A stretch of DNA of 16,737 nt from Candidatus Poseidoniaceae archaeon (GTDB lineage: Archaea; Thermoplasmatota; Poseidoniia; Poseidoniales; Poseidoniaceae): contig DUIP01000098.1 in NCBI GenBank assembly GCA_013330285.1, forward strand, positions 1-16,737, written 5' to 3'. The notes below the pieces were generated by a model. It was not told where the DNA came from. It did not search any database and saw only the letters and a list, made by a program, of their open reading frames with translations. This document shows positions 1 to 11,500 of this stretch, one piece after another (within the stretch, counting starts at the first letter, position 1; every line of letters starts with the position of its first letter). The translations under genes were made by a program, and so were the position numbers.

Positions 1-40
1 TGTGCTTTTTGTTGATGATAGGAACCCGCGAATCGATTTC

Positions 41-45
41 AAAAA
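41..45 (-). terminator. T-run downstream of tRNA-Met, possible terminator
   Basis: Reading the minus strand past the tRNA-Met 3' end, a run of five T occurs about 24 nt downstream. It overlaps one arm of a small inverted repeat (GATTT, 3-nt loop, AAATC at 35-47). Archaeal RNA polymerase can terminate at short T tracts, so this is a reasonable end for the tRNA transcript. The signal is short and could be chance. Confidence 0.3.
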
Positions 46-68
46 TCACTAACAATGACTATTGTAGG

Positions 69-195
69 TGCCGGGAGCGGGGCTTGAACCCGCGACCTTC
101 GGATGTCTCAGACACCGCAAGGGGTTTGCACGTCATACGATTGCCATCAAGGCTGCCCTATGAGTCCGACGCGCTACCAACTACGCCACCCCGGC
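69..195 (-). tRNA. tRNA-Met (CAU), elongator type, with intron
   Basis: On the minus strand the sequence folds as a complete elongator tRNA-Met once a 54-nt intron is removed. The mature length is 73 nt. The acceptor is GCCGGGG paired with TCCCGGC (one G-U), with discriminator A at 69. The D stem is GCGT/GCGC. The anticodon stem is TCGGA/TCCGA around loop CTCATAA, anticodon CAT at 160-162. The T arm is GCGGG-TTCAAGC-CCCGC. The 3' CCA is not encoded: the bases after the discriminator read CCT, so CCA must be added by the tRNA nucleotidyltransferase. The standard elongator acceptor and the G1-C72 pair argue against the initiator, which in archaea has a distinctive A1-U72 pair. Confidence 0.95.
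105..158 (-). other. tRNA-Met intron with bulge-helix-bulge splice motif
   Basis: This 54-nt intron lies between tRNA positions 37 and 38, the canonical site. Both junctions form a complete archaeal bulge-helix-bulge. The outer helix is TCGGA/TCCGA (the anticodon stem). The central 4-bp helix is CUCA (161-164) with UGAG (107-110). The inner helix is GGCA (154-157) with UGUC (111-114), including one G-U. The two 3-nt bulges are UA/G at 158-160 and AC/A at 104-106, each cut after its second base. The splicing endonuclease EndA and an RtcB-type ligase would remove it. Introns at this site in tRNA-Met are known in Thermoplasmatota. Confidence 0.92.
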
Positions 196-294
196 TTGGT
201 TCCCCCGTGCCGACTTCCCCCTTTGAAGCATACGGCCGTTTCCAAATGGCAAATCGACCGTAGCCTTCATTCACTTCACGCCACAGGCCCAGTC

Positions 295-1221
295 ATGGTG
301 GACCTCAATACGGCGATGGCTGCTGCTGCTGCTGAACAAAAGCGCAGGTCTTCAGATGGGAATCAGGAGCGCAAAAAACGCCGAACTGGCAAAGACATGG
401 GCATCGAAGCCTTCGATCCAGTGACCTATGTGGCCAAGGAAAGAGCAGACACAGCATCGATGTGGCTCGTGTTGACCTTTTCACTGACCGTATCTCTGCT
501 CATGCGGTACGTGCTGATGCCCAACACCGACCCATCGAAATCAGACATTCTCTATTTGCTCCCTCTTGCTGCTATCGTCTTGATTCCGCAAGTGCATCGA
601 ATCGTCATGCCTGAGCGATTTATGGAGCATTACACTCGAGGAACCTGGTTCAAATCAGGGTTCTTGCACATGTTCACATTCCTCGCCTTATCATTCATGC
701 TTGTCAACCCTCCACTTGGTGACATTGTGGCGCCACAATTGTCTGGTGAATGGACCATTGCAACAGATGACGGGGAGGAACTCGTGTTTGCTAACGATAA
801 TGGTAAGGATGGTGAAATCACATGGACTGTTGCACAGGACGCGTCCCTCACCGGGGAAATCTGGTTGCTGTTTGGTCTTGCAGACAATGTGAATTCAGAT
901 GGGGCAACCGTGACTGTAGGACTTGCCAATAATGACGTCAACAATGCTGAACTCGCTTCCAATTCCACCTTTTGGGAGGATCACATCGACCGAATCAATG
1001 ATGGACGAACGCTTGACAATTCCTCTGGCACTCCAAATCTTATTCCTCACGGAGAAAGTGATCAGCCCTTCGCTGTCCTCCTTTCTGACAGTGGATTGAG
1101 CGTTGGTGTTCACACCATTTCCGTGTTTATCACAGAAAACGGAGACCCATGGGAAAACACCCGTAATTACACATGGACGCTTCGTATTGTCGAAGAGTTG
1201 CCTGAAGCAGACGAATCATGA
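295..1221 (+). CDS. Three-helix membrane protein with outside C-terminal domain, unknown function
   Basis: I do not recognise this 308-residue protein. The N-terminus is cytoplasmic-looking: a run of five alanines (residues 9-13, encoded by repeated GCT) is followed by a strongly basic stretch with KRR and KKRR (16-30). Three hydrophobic segments lie at about 56-75, 84-104 and 119-139. An odd number of helices with a basic N-terminus inside puts residues 148-308 outside the cell. That part is polar and rich in likely beta strands, and carries N-glycosylation sequons NST, NSS and NYT, which fits an outside location. I chose the ATG at 295 because the longer open frame starting at 103 runs through the tRNA-Met gene. 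It converges on rfcS with a 235-nt gap that holds no supported gene. ATG codons at 316 and 397 are alternative starts. Confidence 0.72.
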   Translation: MVDLNTAMAAAAAEQKRRSSDGNQERKKRRTGKDMGIEAFDPVTYVAKERADTASMWLVLTFSLTVSLLMRYVLMPNTDPSKSDILYLLPLAAIVLIPQVHRIVMPERFMEHYTRGTWFKSGFLHMFTFLALSFMLVNPPLGDIVAPQLSGEWTIATDDGEELVFANDNGKDGEITWTVAQDASLTGEIWLLFGLADNVNSDGATVTVGLANNDVNNAELASNSTFWEDHIDRINDGRTLDNSSGTPNLIPHGESDQPFAVLLSDSGLSVGVHTISVFITENGDPWENTRNYTWTLRIVEELPEADES

Positions 1222-1252
1222 CAACATGTCGCCATGGGCGAGCATGATTGAA

Positions 1253-1267
1253 CTCAAGAGCGTTGAG
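1253..1267. repeat. Small inverted repeat between convergent genes
   Basis: CTCAA and TTGAG form a perfect 5-bp stem around a 5-nt loop, 31 nt after the stop of the three-helix membrane protein. There is no clear T-run next to it, so a role in termination or 3' end stability is only a possibility. Confidence 0.2.
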
Positions 1268-1436
1268 ATTCGATGCACATCGTTTTGTTCCCGCGTACGT
1301 CGGCCGATTCGATGGCGACGAGCAGCCCGAATCAAGGGGGCGAGTGGCGTCCAGCAAAGGGCATCATTCAGTCTAGAGGTGGCTGTGTTCATGGTCTTGG
1401 GTTGGCGTACGAACCCTCTTGTTTTCATTGACCCTT

Positions 1437-1456
1437 TACGAAAAGTGAAAGTGAAA
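1437..1456 (-). terminator. T-rich tract after rfcS
   Basis: Directly after the rfcS stop codon the minus strand carries a T-rich tract containing two TTTCAC units and a TTTT. Archaeal termination depends mainly on such pyrimidine-rich T tracts, so this is a plausible transcript end for rfcS. No strong hairpin accompanies it. Confidence 0.4.
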
Positions 1457-2410
1457 TCAACGGAGGTGAGTGACGAGGCGAGCAGTCAATGCGTCCAATT
1501 GAATTTGTTCCCCTCCACCTTCGACCAAACGATACTCAACTTCAGCCATCCATTCGGTGATGTCCAACTTGGCATCTTCGTTCAAAAAATCAGCAGTGTA
1601 GAGTTCCCTGTGCAATTGGTTGACAAAATCAGTACCGGCGAGCCCGTATCGATCCAGTAATTCTCGTAGTCGACGTCGAGCGGCATGGAATCCATCATCT
1701 CTGCAGGCCATGAGGTATTGATGCAGTGCTTCTGGTGGGGCTGTCGCCGAGGTTTCATAGATGAGGTCACGGGTGATGTGCATGTTGATTGCCGAGGCCA
1801 CTTGTAATGCGGTGAGTGCCTTTCTCAGGTCGCCTTGTGAAATCCGAGTCAGGGCCTCTCCAGCATCCTCTTCGAGGTTCACTCCCTCGATCTTGGCGAC
1901 ATGGTGGACCTGTGCATTCACATCTGCATCCGAGAGTGGCCGAAAGCGGAATACTGCACATCTGGACTGAATGGGTTCAATTATTTTTGAAGAATAATTG
2001 CACGAAAGAATGAACCTGCATGTCTCAGCGTATTGCTCCATAATCCTTCGAAGAGCGCCTTGAGCATCATTGGTGAGCGCATCTGCTTCATCGAGGAAAA
2101 TGATCTTGAATTGAGCTCCACCATAGGGGGACGTCCTCGCAAACTGCTTGACCTTGGTACGGATGCTCTCCAACTTCCGTTCATCTGACGCATTCATTTC
2201 CAGAAGGTTTCTGCGGTACTCTTCCCCAAAGACGTCCTTTGTCAATGCCATTGCAGCGGTTGTTTTTCCAGTACCGGGTGGCCCTGCAAAGAGCAAATGT
2301 GGAAACTCTTTCTTCTCTGAATAGACCGCTAATCGCTGGACGACCGCATGTTGGCCGCGAATCTCACTCACGGCTTGTGGTCGGTGACGCTCAACCCAGA
2401 GTTCGCTCAT
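1457..2410 (-). CDS. rfcS: Replication factor C small subunit (clamp loader)
   Basis: This is a 317-residue AAA+ ATPase matching archaeal RFC small subunits in length and motifs. RFC opens the PCNA ring and loads it on primer-template DNA in the replisome. The N-terminus has the RFC signature LWVERHRP (4-11). Walker A GPPGTGKT is at 43-50, Walker B with LDEAD at 106-110, sensor 1 with SCN at 136-138, the SRC motif with the arginine finger at 149-151, and sensor 2 GDLRKA at 193-198. The C-terminal third would be the helical collar domain. I chose the ATG at 2410 because family members start just before this signature; an upstream in-frame ATG at 2443 would add 11 residues that the family lacks. 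The gene is divergent from the giant surface protein gene. A large RFC subunit is expected elsewhere in the genome. Confidence 0.96.
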   Translation of the reverse strand: MSELWVERHRPQAVSEIRGQHAVVQRLAVYSEKKEFPHLLFAGPPGTGKTTAAMALTKDVFGEEYRRNLLEMNASDERKLESIRTKVKQFARTSPYGGAQFKIIFLDEADALTNDAQGALRRIMEQYAETCRFILSCNYSSKIIEPIQSRCAVFRFRPLSDADVNAQVHHVAKIEGVNLEEDAGEALTRISQGDLRKALTALQVASAINMHITRDLIYETSATAPPEALHQYLMACRDDGFHAARRRLRELLDRYGLAGTDFVNQLHRELYTADFLNEDAKLDITEWMAEVEYRLVEGGGEQIQLDALTARLVTHLR

Positions 2411-2460
2411 AGGGCACTCTTGACGGCGAGCATCCTTCAACATTGGCCCTTGTCACAACG

Positions 2461-2493
2461 GATTTTTTCCCCAAAATACACAACAAAAAAATT
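2461..2493. promoter_or_regulatory. A/T-rich divergent promoter region
   Basis: The 149-nt gap between rfcS (minus) and the giant surface gene (plus) contains a strongly A/T-rich block with runs of six T and seven A. It lies about 50-80 nt upstream of rfcS and could hold its TATA element (a minus-strand GTGTATTTT around 2473-2481). It could also serve the plus-strand gene. The exact TATA and BRE sites cannot be fixed by eye. Confidence 0.35.
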
Positions 2494-2535
2494 GGGACTG
2501 GAGCGGGTTTGAATCACATTCAAGCGAAAAGACAG

Positions 2536-2553
2536 TATATGGCGCAGGTGGAG
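2536..2553 (+). promoter_or_regulatory. TATA-like box and AGGTGGAG ribosome binding site before giant gene
   Basis: A TATATG element at 2536-2541 lies about 20 nt before the ATG at 2560, and AGGTGGAG at 2546-2553 sits 6 nt before it. The second resembles the archaeal Shine-Dalgarno core GGTG. Both point to 2560 as the start rather than 2539 or 2443. They imply different mechanisms, a short or absent leader versus a longer leader with ribosome binding site, so only one may be functional. Confidence 0.4.
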
Positions 2554-2559
2554 AGTGGA

Positions 2560-5500
2560 ATGAGTCCCATGCCTGCCGCGTCTGAATCCCGTCGAACCTC
2601 CACGGCCCTTCTGCTTGTCTTCATGTTCCTACTTGCCGATTTGATGGTACCCCATGCGGTTCCAAATCATGGTGAACTTGGAGACCAAGCCATCGTTTAC
2701 AGCGTAACAAGTACCGACGTACCTTCGTTCGATTCGGTGATCTCGGATGCAAATCCCAATTCCGTAGGAAACCAATCGGACCTCGGCGACCTTGGAATTT
2801 CTGAATTCGGAGAGGAAAGCCGTCTCCTTTTCAATTTCCCAATGAATCTGACATCCTCAAGTTCGATCCAATCGGCCACGCTTGAACTCGAATGCACAAC
2901 CGACTCGATTTCAACGACAGAAATCAAGGCTTATTCTGCCAGCACTGGAACTTGGAACGATTCGGAAGCAACCTGGATGCAAAGTGATGCGAACGCTCCA
3001 TGGGATGAACAAGGTGCTGATGGAGCCAGCGATCGTGGTGCATGGGAACCCCCATTCAGCGCATCGGCAAACGGCACGTTCTCCCTCAACGTCACCGCAC
3101 ATGCGCAAGCCGCAGCAGCGAGCAACAACAGCGAACTCAATATTTTGGTGGCCGGCAACGGCGCTATGTACTCGTGTGCTATGCTCGAGAACCAAAACCT
3201 CAACAGTCGCCCTTCATTGACCGTTGTTTCAACAACCACCCCTGCAGGCAATGGAGGTTCAATGGACTCCACTTTTGCTGAAGATGGCCAGCCATTGATG
3301 ACTGGCGATTTCCTGCTCACGGCAGCACGTGCTCCACTGATCACTTACGACTCGCTCTCAGGGGATGCTGTTGAGTACCAATTCTCTTTGGCACCAGATT
3401 TCAAGTCCGAACTCGATTTGAATTGGCACTACTCCAACCTATGGAATTCATTCACCACCACTGCGACCTCGGGATCCTACCAGCTTCCTGTAGGGGAACA
3501 GTTTGACAATGGTACCGAGATTCATTACCGGTACAGGTCGATGGATTCGACCGGCACGCTCAGTGCTTGGTCAGATGAAACCTTCTTGCTCCCCGCTCAC
3601 GATGTGACTGACAATGGGGACAACACGGCCACGATCAATGTCGACGTGGACGACCTCGGCCTTCCAAACGATTTCATTGAAGATGCCTACGCCAATCAAT
3701 TGAGTCGGAACACAAAGTACGGGAGCCAAACTACGATGGTTGCGACACTGACCTCAAACAAGGAATCCATCATCCACTTCCGCATGGATCTTGGCCAACT
3801 TGGTCTGCCAACAAACGCTACGATTCTTGATGCCAATGTCGAACTTCAACGACAATCCTCTTCAGGTTCTACCATGCTATCAATGCACGAAATGGACTCC
3901 AACATTTGGATTGAGGATGAACTCACTTGGAACCGAGGTTCCAACGGGAACGGCAATGATTGGGAAGATGGTGGGCGAGAATTTTCTTCAACAGCCACGG
4001 CAACAGGGCTTGACGGCTCCCAAACCGCAACTCGCTTCGACTTCGGGTTCACAAGCAGCCTTCAGTCGTGGCTCGACAGCTCGACCAATGATCCTGCAGA
4101 CTACATCATTGTGGCACGAGGCGAGCATGGTTCGTATTCGTCCACAGGAACAGTATCGGCCACATTCCATTCCTCCGAGGCAGCAGTTGAAGCAAACCAA
4201 CCATCGGTGAGCATCACCTACGCTTGGGGCAGTGGCGCAACGCTTCCTGCGGTGAGTTTGCTTGAACCCGCGCAAAACGCAGCAGTTTGGAACCAAAGTG
4301 GACATAACTTCTCTGCCAACACCACGCCATCATTGGAATGGAACGGGGTGGTCTCGAATTCCTATGACATCGCTTTCCAAATGGCTACAGATGAGCAGTT
4401 CCGTGACCGTGTGTGGGATCTCACCACAGATTCAAGTTCTGCTTTCGCTGCAGGCGATGGCATCTTCAATATGACAGGTAATGATGCTCTGTCGAAGGGC
4501 AACATGTACTTCTGGCGAATGGCCCACCTCGATGCAGACGGCCGATACGGGGCATGGTCAACTTCGAATTTCTTAGTCAGTTCTTCTGAATCGACATGGC
4601 TTGGTGGCGATCGCTACGAATTCCGAATGAGCCACGGCAATGGAACGAATGATGGCTTGTATCCAGCATGTTTGGACACGTACATTGACAGTGGTACTCC
4701 AAGCCAAAATTACGATGATGAATCAAAACTCTTCGTCTCGTACAACACCTATCCAAGCGAATCGATTGCTCTAATGAGTTGTGATTTGCGATCCAACTTG
4801 CTTCCAGCAGGCTATGCAGTCGAGTCTGCAAACCTTGAGTTTACACTGGGCAGCAACCCATTCAATGCACCAACCCTTGCTGTGTGGGAAAACAACCAAG
4901 CCAACTGGACTGCAGATGGCGCTACATGGTCGACCTATGATGGAACCAACAACTGGGGCATGGCGGGCGCAAAAGGCACAGAACGAGGCTCACTGCTTGA
5001 TTCGGTGAGTCTTACGAACGCCTATTCTTCTGGTTCAACCGTGGAATGGAACGTCACGCTCGGCGTGCAAAACGCCATGCGCGAGAACCGAAGTGCCGAC
5101 TTCATGATCGGTGTGCTCGGCGTTGGTAGCGGCCAAACACGTGATGTGCAATTGTATCCTGGAAGCGGAGCAGTTTCCGTTCGACCAGAGTTGACATTTG
5201 TGTATGTTCCCGGTTCAAACGCCATCCCAAGCGATCCGGTCCCTACATCTCCACTGAACGGTTCGTGGGCTATTGGCACAGGTGTCGACCTTACACCACT
5301 TGATCAACCAACGCTTGATTGGAACTTCAACAGTGCACTCAGCGTCGGTGGATGGGCAGTCCAACTCGACACCACTTCGACCTTTGATTCTTCAGATCTT
5401 CAAATTTCAACCTCGTGGAACGATGCAGGTTTCGATACCATGAACACGACATATACGCCTGCAAACGCTCTGGACAAGGGTGTGACATGGCACTGGAGAG

Positions 5501-8500
5501 TTCGTGCCATTTCGGCGACCAACCAAATTGGAAACTGGTCCAATAGTTTCCATTTCCTTCTGCCAGATTTGACAACATGGCAAACATGTGCAGACGGATC
5601 TTGTGCCTCGGTTGAACTTCATCATCGAGAGGCAATGCCTCTGCTCAACTTGCCGAACTTCGAGGACACCTATGTCTACGAAGCGGGTTCAGGTTCATCC
5701 TCAACTCATGATGATGAAACACAAATGAAGGTAGGTGCGATTGGTTATGATCGGCAAGCAGCTTCATTGATTCGAATCCCTCTGAATGCAGTTCCACAAC
5801 CAGCAAATGCTCGAGTCACCGATGCTGGTCTGAACCTCTACTCAGAATTCGGGTCCTCGACTGGAGAACCTCTTGCAGTGCGCCCAGTCTTGCAAAACTG
5901 GACTGGAGATGCCAACGATGTCACCTATGACGGAACAAACAACTGGTCTGCGTTGGCAGGCCGTGATCTCGGTGTGGACGTTGGTCCTTATGTTGACCTG
6001 CAAATGTCTGTGAGTGCAGATTGGATGACCTGGGATGTAACTGAAGCGGTACAAGCAGCGCTTGATTCCGGGGCATCTTCACTCTCATTGATGGTCTATG
6101 CCTCCAATGAAATTACTTCGTGGTCCAATGGTGCGAACATCATCACATTCACCTCATCCGAAGGGCAGTCTTCAAACCGCCCTTGGCTCAACCTCACCTG
6201 GACCAATGGCACAGCAGCCGTACCAAGCACTGCTGGTACAAACCAAGGACCAGCGAATGGTTCAATCATGTGGGATGCCTCAAGTCACGCTGTCCTCCCA
6301 GAGTACACTCCTACGCTTTCGTGGAGTTTGCCTGCAACCGCAACTGCACCGTCAGCTTGGCGAGTGATTCTCTTTGCCGATGCTGATGATGACATGGCTG
6401 GACGAACTGTCTATGATTCGCGCGATACCCCTTCTGCCTTTGATTTGAACAATCTTGAGTTCACTCCACCATCGGACATTGATGTTCAAACAGTACGTTG
6501 GACAGTCCAACCAATTGATTCGGGTATGATTGGTCCTCAAAGTACATCCACAATCTTCTACATTCCATCCGTGGTGTCTGGTGAACTGGATTCAACACAT
6601 GCTTGGATCGACGTCCAAGATGGAAGCATCATCGACGACCTCAATTACCCATCGGTCACCCTTGACACGACCATCGATCAGGGTAACGCACTTGCGAACA
6701 ATGGCGCAAGTGGATACCTTTCAGTAGGACGAAGCCCATCTAGCAGCACCCTGCGCTCATCGACCCTCATGTCAATTGACTTTAGCACACTCCCAATGCC
6801 TTCGCTCTACGAAATCAATAACGCAACGCTCAACATTTCTGTCGTTGCAGGCAGTGGCGAGGTCTACATGACGGTGTCAGAGATGATTACCTCGTGGGAC
6901 GAGGCGTCTTCTTGGACACATCCAGGAAACAACACAACCTCTTGGCTCGGCGCTGGCGCCTACCATTCTGCTGATTCTCAAATCCCTGAGACAGAAGGAT
7001 TCTGGGTGAACGGTTCGAGTGAATTCTCAATCAACGTCACTGCAATACTTCAACATGCCATCCTCAGAGGCCAAGAAAGCCTCAACATTATTCTTCAACC
7101 CGAAGAAGTTGATGGAACCGTTGATGGCGTCTATTACATCGCCAGCAGTGAAAACAGCGTCAACAGTGACCGGCCCACCCTTTCGTTTACCTATGAAACG
7201 ATCACACCATGGGGTCCATCGATGCCGTCATCTCTTTCACCAGCCGATGGTTCAACGCTATGGGACTTATCCGCAACTCGTCCAAGCGGCGCTGATGAAG
7301 TCGCAGTCAATTGGTCGACAAGTGATACCAATCAGACACAATGGATTCTTTGTGGTGCATTCAACCCTCGAATGATTGATGCAGATTGCTATGATTCAGG
7401 TTCGAATTATGTTTCAAATGAGTCCAACGTCACTTGGGATGTCCAAAACCTATCGGTCATCGGCACCAACCTGTCCAAGGGCGACTTCTGGCATTACTGG
7501 AGAATGCGTGCTGACCAAAACGACCGAATCGGCGACTGGTCTCCAGTTCACAAGTTCCGAATCCCAACAGATCAAGGCTATGATGATGGAGCAGGAAATC
7601 AATCCATAGGATTGTACCGCGGTTCGATTTTCAGCGAAACTGGATTGATGCCAATGGTTCCGGATGCGGAAATTTCCTCAACAATTTCATCCAACATGGG
7701 TGCTTCTCAAACTCTGAATCTTGGTACCTCCAGTTCCGGTTCCGGTCAGAGCAGCATCTTGCTGGAATTCGATCTCAGCACGATGCCTTGGCCTGCAGCA
7801 ATGACGCCAACATCGATGCTCTTGAACCTGTATCGCTACAATGTCGTTGGTACGTCCGCAACAACAGTTTCTGCTTACGCCTGCTCTTCATTCAATGAAG
7901 CCAGCGTAACTTGGAACAACACGGCGGCCTGTTCTTCCACTGAGATTACTCGCTCGACACTGACACTGAATCCATCCAGCGGCTGGCTCGAGTGGGATCT
8001 GACCAGCTTGGCTCAATCGAACGTTGCGAACAACAACATGACCATGACGGTGATGTTGGAAGTGGTAGGCACGCCATACACCAACCATCAGTTCTACTCC
8101 TCCGATTACATCAATGAAAGTTTGAGGCCCCAACTTGTGGTCGAGTACATCGATAACGTGGATGGCATTCAACCGCCTTCACAACCAACCCTCACCTATC
8201 CTACGGATGGCGAGGTATTGTACAACACGAGTGGAGTTGTCTTGCAACCAGATGCAACCCCTGTCCTTTCGTGGGCACCATCAACTGGCGCTACAGGCTA
8301 CATTGTGACCATCGCCAACCAATCTGGCGTCTACAAGTACCGTTCTTGGGAATCAACTTCCTCATTCGTCGGTACGACCTTCAGATTCCCAAGCACGCTT
8401 GACACCGGTGAAGTGTTCCAATGGTGGGTCCAAGGTGTGAACCAATCGATTCCAGGACCTTCATCATCACGCTGGTCGTTTGCCATCGGTGATCCTAGCC

Positions 8501-11500
8501 ACGTGGACAATGGAGATTTGACCTACAGTTATACCTTCCAAACAGGGAACGAAGTCACGCAATTCGGCCACACCAATATTCGTGAAACTCACTTGAGTGA
8601 AGTTGATGCAGACAACAATTTCGGCGATTCAGACATCATTGAAGTTGGTACATACCTTGGCCAGAACAGCGGTCAAAAGGCCTACATGACCTTCGCCCTC
8701 GACAACGGGCAAGTGCCGCTACCTGCTCATGCAAGCATTCATTCTGCAAGCCTTGGCTTGTACCTTGATTCATGGGTGATCGCTGGTGGTGCCAATCAAA
8801 TGACCTTCAATGTTCACCGCATTACAAACGCCCAATGGAGCCAATCAGCATCCACCTGGAACAATGCCTCAACAGGCGTCGCATGGGGTGCAAGCGGCAT
8901 GCAAGCCGGTGTCGATTACGATGCAACTCCAGTTTCAACCCTCGTCGACACAGACCTCACAGCCAACCGCTGGATTTGGTTTGATATTGGAGCACAGGGT
9001 ATGCTGATCGACAATGACAACGCTTGGATCATTATCGGAACACCAAACCGCGGTGACATGATGGCGAACTTCATCGCAAGTGAGTCTATGGTTGACTTCG
9101 CAGACCATCGCCCAACCATCCTCCTCAACCATACGGATGTCACGACCGTTGATGTGACGCCAACAGCGCCAACGACAACCGCAGATACGCCAATCTCGTT
9201 TGCTTACACGGCATACGATCATCTTTCGATGCCGGTCAACGCACCGATTGTGTGGTCTGCTTCCAACGGCAGCATCTCCTCAACTGGTATATTCACGCCA
9301 TACGCTACCGGGCAGCACTCCGTTTCAGCTTGCTTCGGGCTTGTATGTTCGGTTGAAATTGTCACGGTCACACCCGGCGCACCCACAACCCTCGTGGCGA
9401 CTGGTTCCGCCTCTGAAATCACCGCAGATGATACAATGACCATCACAGCAACAGTGGTTGACCAGTTTGGCAATGTGGTTCCAAATCAAGCGATCACCTA
9501 CACGCCGAGCAATGGAAGCATGGACCCGACTCAACGAAACCTCTTCCTCCCATATGCAGTAGGCGCTCAAAGCATTGATGTGGATTGGAATGGACAAACC
9601 GTAACCGTTCAAGTCTTCGTCACCACGGGTGTTGCATCCTACTTCACTTTGGAAGGCTGTGACGGCATTAACCCGGCAGGTGTCTGGTGCCCAGTCACTC
9701 ATACTCTGTATGATCAATTCCACAACGAGATCCAAGATGTTTCCGAAGCAGGTTCTTTGACATGGACTGTTGAAAATGGGAATTACAGCACAGAAAATGG
9801 CGAATATTTCCCAGATCATGTTGGCGTTTGGATGCTGAACCTCACCTCGACCAGTGGAGCAGTTGGACAACTCTCCATCATCGTCGGGCACGGTGAAATG
9901 GATCGTCTTGAACTCGACCTCTCAGCGACATCCATTACAGCAGATGACAGAATTTACATCAATACCACCCGCATTGACGTTCGTGGAAACAGGCTCCCAG
10001 TCTACTTGCCAAGTCAAAACTGGACAAAGACCTCTGATGGTATCTTGACCGCTGGTGGACCTGCAATTTGGGACCCAATTTCTCGAGGACAGAAAATCCT
10101 TGAAGCCAAGTATGAAGACAAAACGACCCAAGTTTCAATCACTGTTGAACAAGGTGCCATCGTGACCCTTGTCCTGATCGTCGACAACGTGGATTCTGTT
10201 GGAGATACATTCCAAATCACTGCTGATGATTTGATCGATGTCAAGGTCAAAGCAACCGACCAAAAGGGCAACCGCTGGTCAATCGAAGCCGACTGGACCC
10301 TCTCCCATAGCACTTGGACTGACCAATTGGTGCTCGAAGGCGCGGATCTTCCAAACGATGAAGTCACCTTCCAACCATACCTCTCATCCGAAGATGCGTA
10401 CACCATCTTTGCAGTCTACGATGACGGCGCCATGGTTCATGAAGTCAGTTTGTTCGTTGAAGTCAGTCAAGGCGACCTCATCTCAACAACATTGTCAGCA
10501 CTAGCCTCGGATGGAACGACAGGTGATACCTTTGTCCTTACTGCCGATGAATACATCGATTTCTCTGCAAGCCTTGCAGATCAAGACACGAACTCGATCG
10601 ATCCAAGCACACTGCGATGGGTCGTCATCGATGAGGCTACGGATGAAACAGTTGACATCACGTCGAGCCTCGTTCTTGACAACATGCGCTGGCAAGCCAC
10701 AAGTGTGGGCAACTACACGATTGCTGGCTATGCAATCAGCGATGCAGGATACAACATCAGCGATTCAGTGTCGGTCACAATCCTTCACGGCGTGGCAGTC
10801 TCAGTTGAATCGACCGTTGATACCTTTGCTCAGGATGCTGGCAAGGAGATTTCCATCCAGATTACGGGAACAGATTCTGACGGCAACACCTTCCCTCAGA
10901 CGGTCGAATGGACCGAAAACAGCAGTTCAGTGGATGACATCTCCGCAGGAACGAGCGAGGGATCATATGCTTACTTTGCTCGAACAGCCGGTGCCCATTC
11001 GCTTGTCTTTAGTACACCACAAGCAAGTGGAACCCTGGAACTTACCGTCGCAGCACAGCGAACAGTGAGTTCGATTATCGTTGAATTATCCGACGTCAGC
11101 GTCGATCAGTTGGGAACCTTCACGGTCACCGTTTCTGCATTCGATGCCTATGATAACCCAATTCCTGTACCTGCCAGCACCAATGTGGACTCCACAGGTC
11201 GTGCAGAAGTCTTGGCACAAGGGCAAGGCGTCTGGAAGGTAGTCACCCTTGACAGCGGCTCGCAAACCGTTACAGTGACATCGGGCAAGGTTTCCGAATC
11301 AATTGAATTCGAGGTCGTAGGTAATGTCGGTGGCTTCTTCAAGGCAGGCGGACCTCTCTACTATGTTGGTGCAGTCTTGGTTGCAATCATCGCCATCGTG
11401 GTGATTGGATTGCTGGTTGTCGCTCTTCGGGGTGGCGACACTGATTACGACGATTACGATGATGATGAGGATGATTACGAAGATGATCAACCATCTCGTT

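Noticed and set aside
103..294. N-terminal extension of the three-helix membrane protein to an ATG at 103
   Set aside because: The extension is translated from the tRNA-Met gene and its intron, so it cannot be a conserved protein segment.
1103..1660. 185-codon plus-strand frame spanning the end of the first membrane protein and the end of rfcS
   Set aside because: It overlaps two better-supported genes and its translation shows no domain or sensible composition.
9325..9891. Open frame of 188 codons on the minus strand inside the giant gene
   Set aside because: It lies fully antisense to well-defined Ig-like repeats, has no recognisable domain and no ribosome binding site; it looks like a by-product of codon bias.
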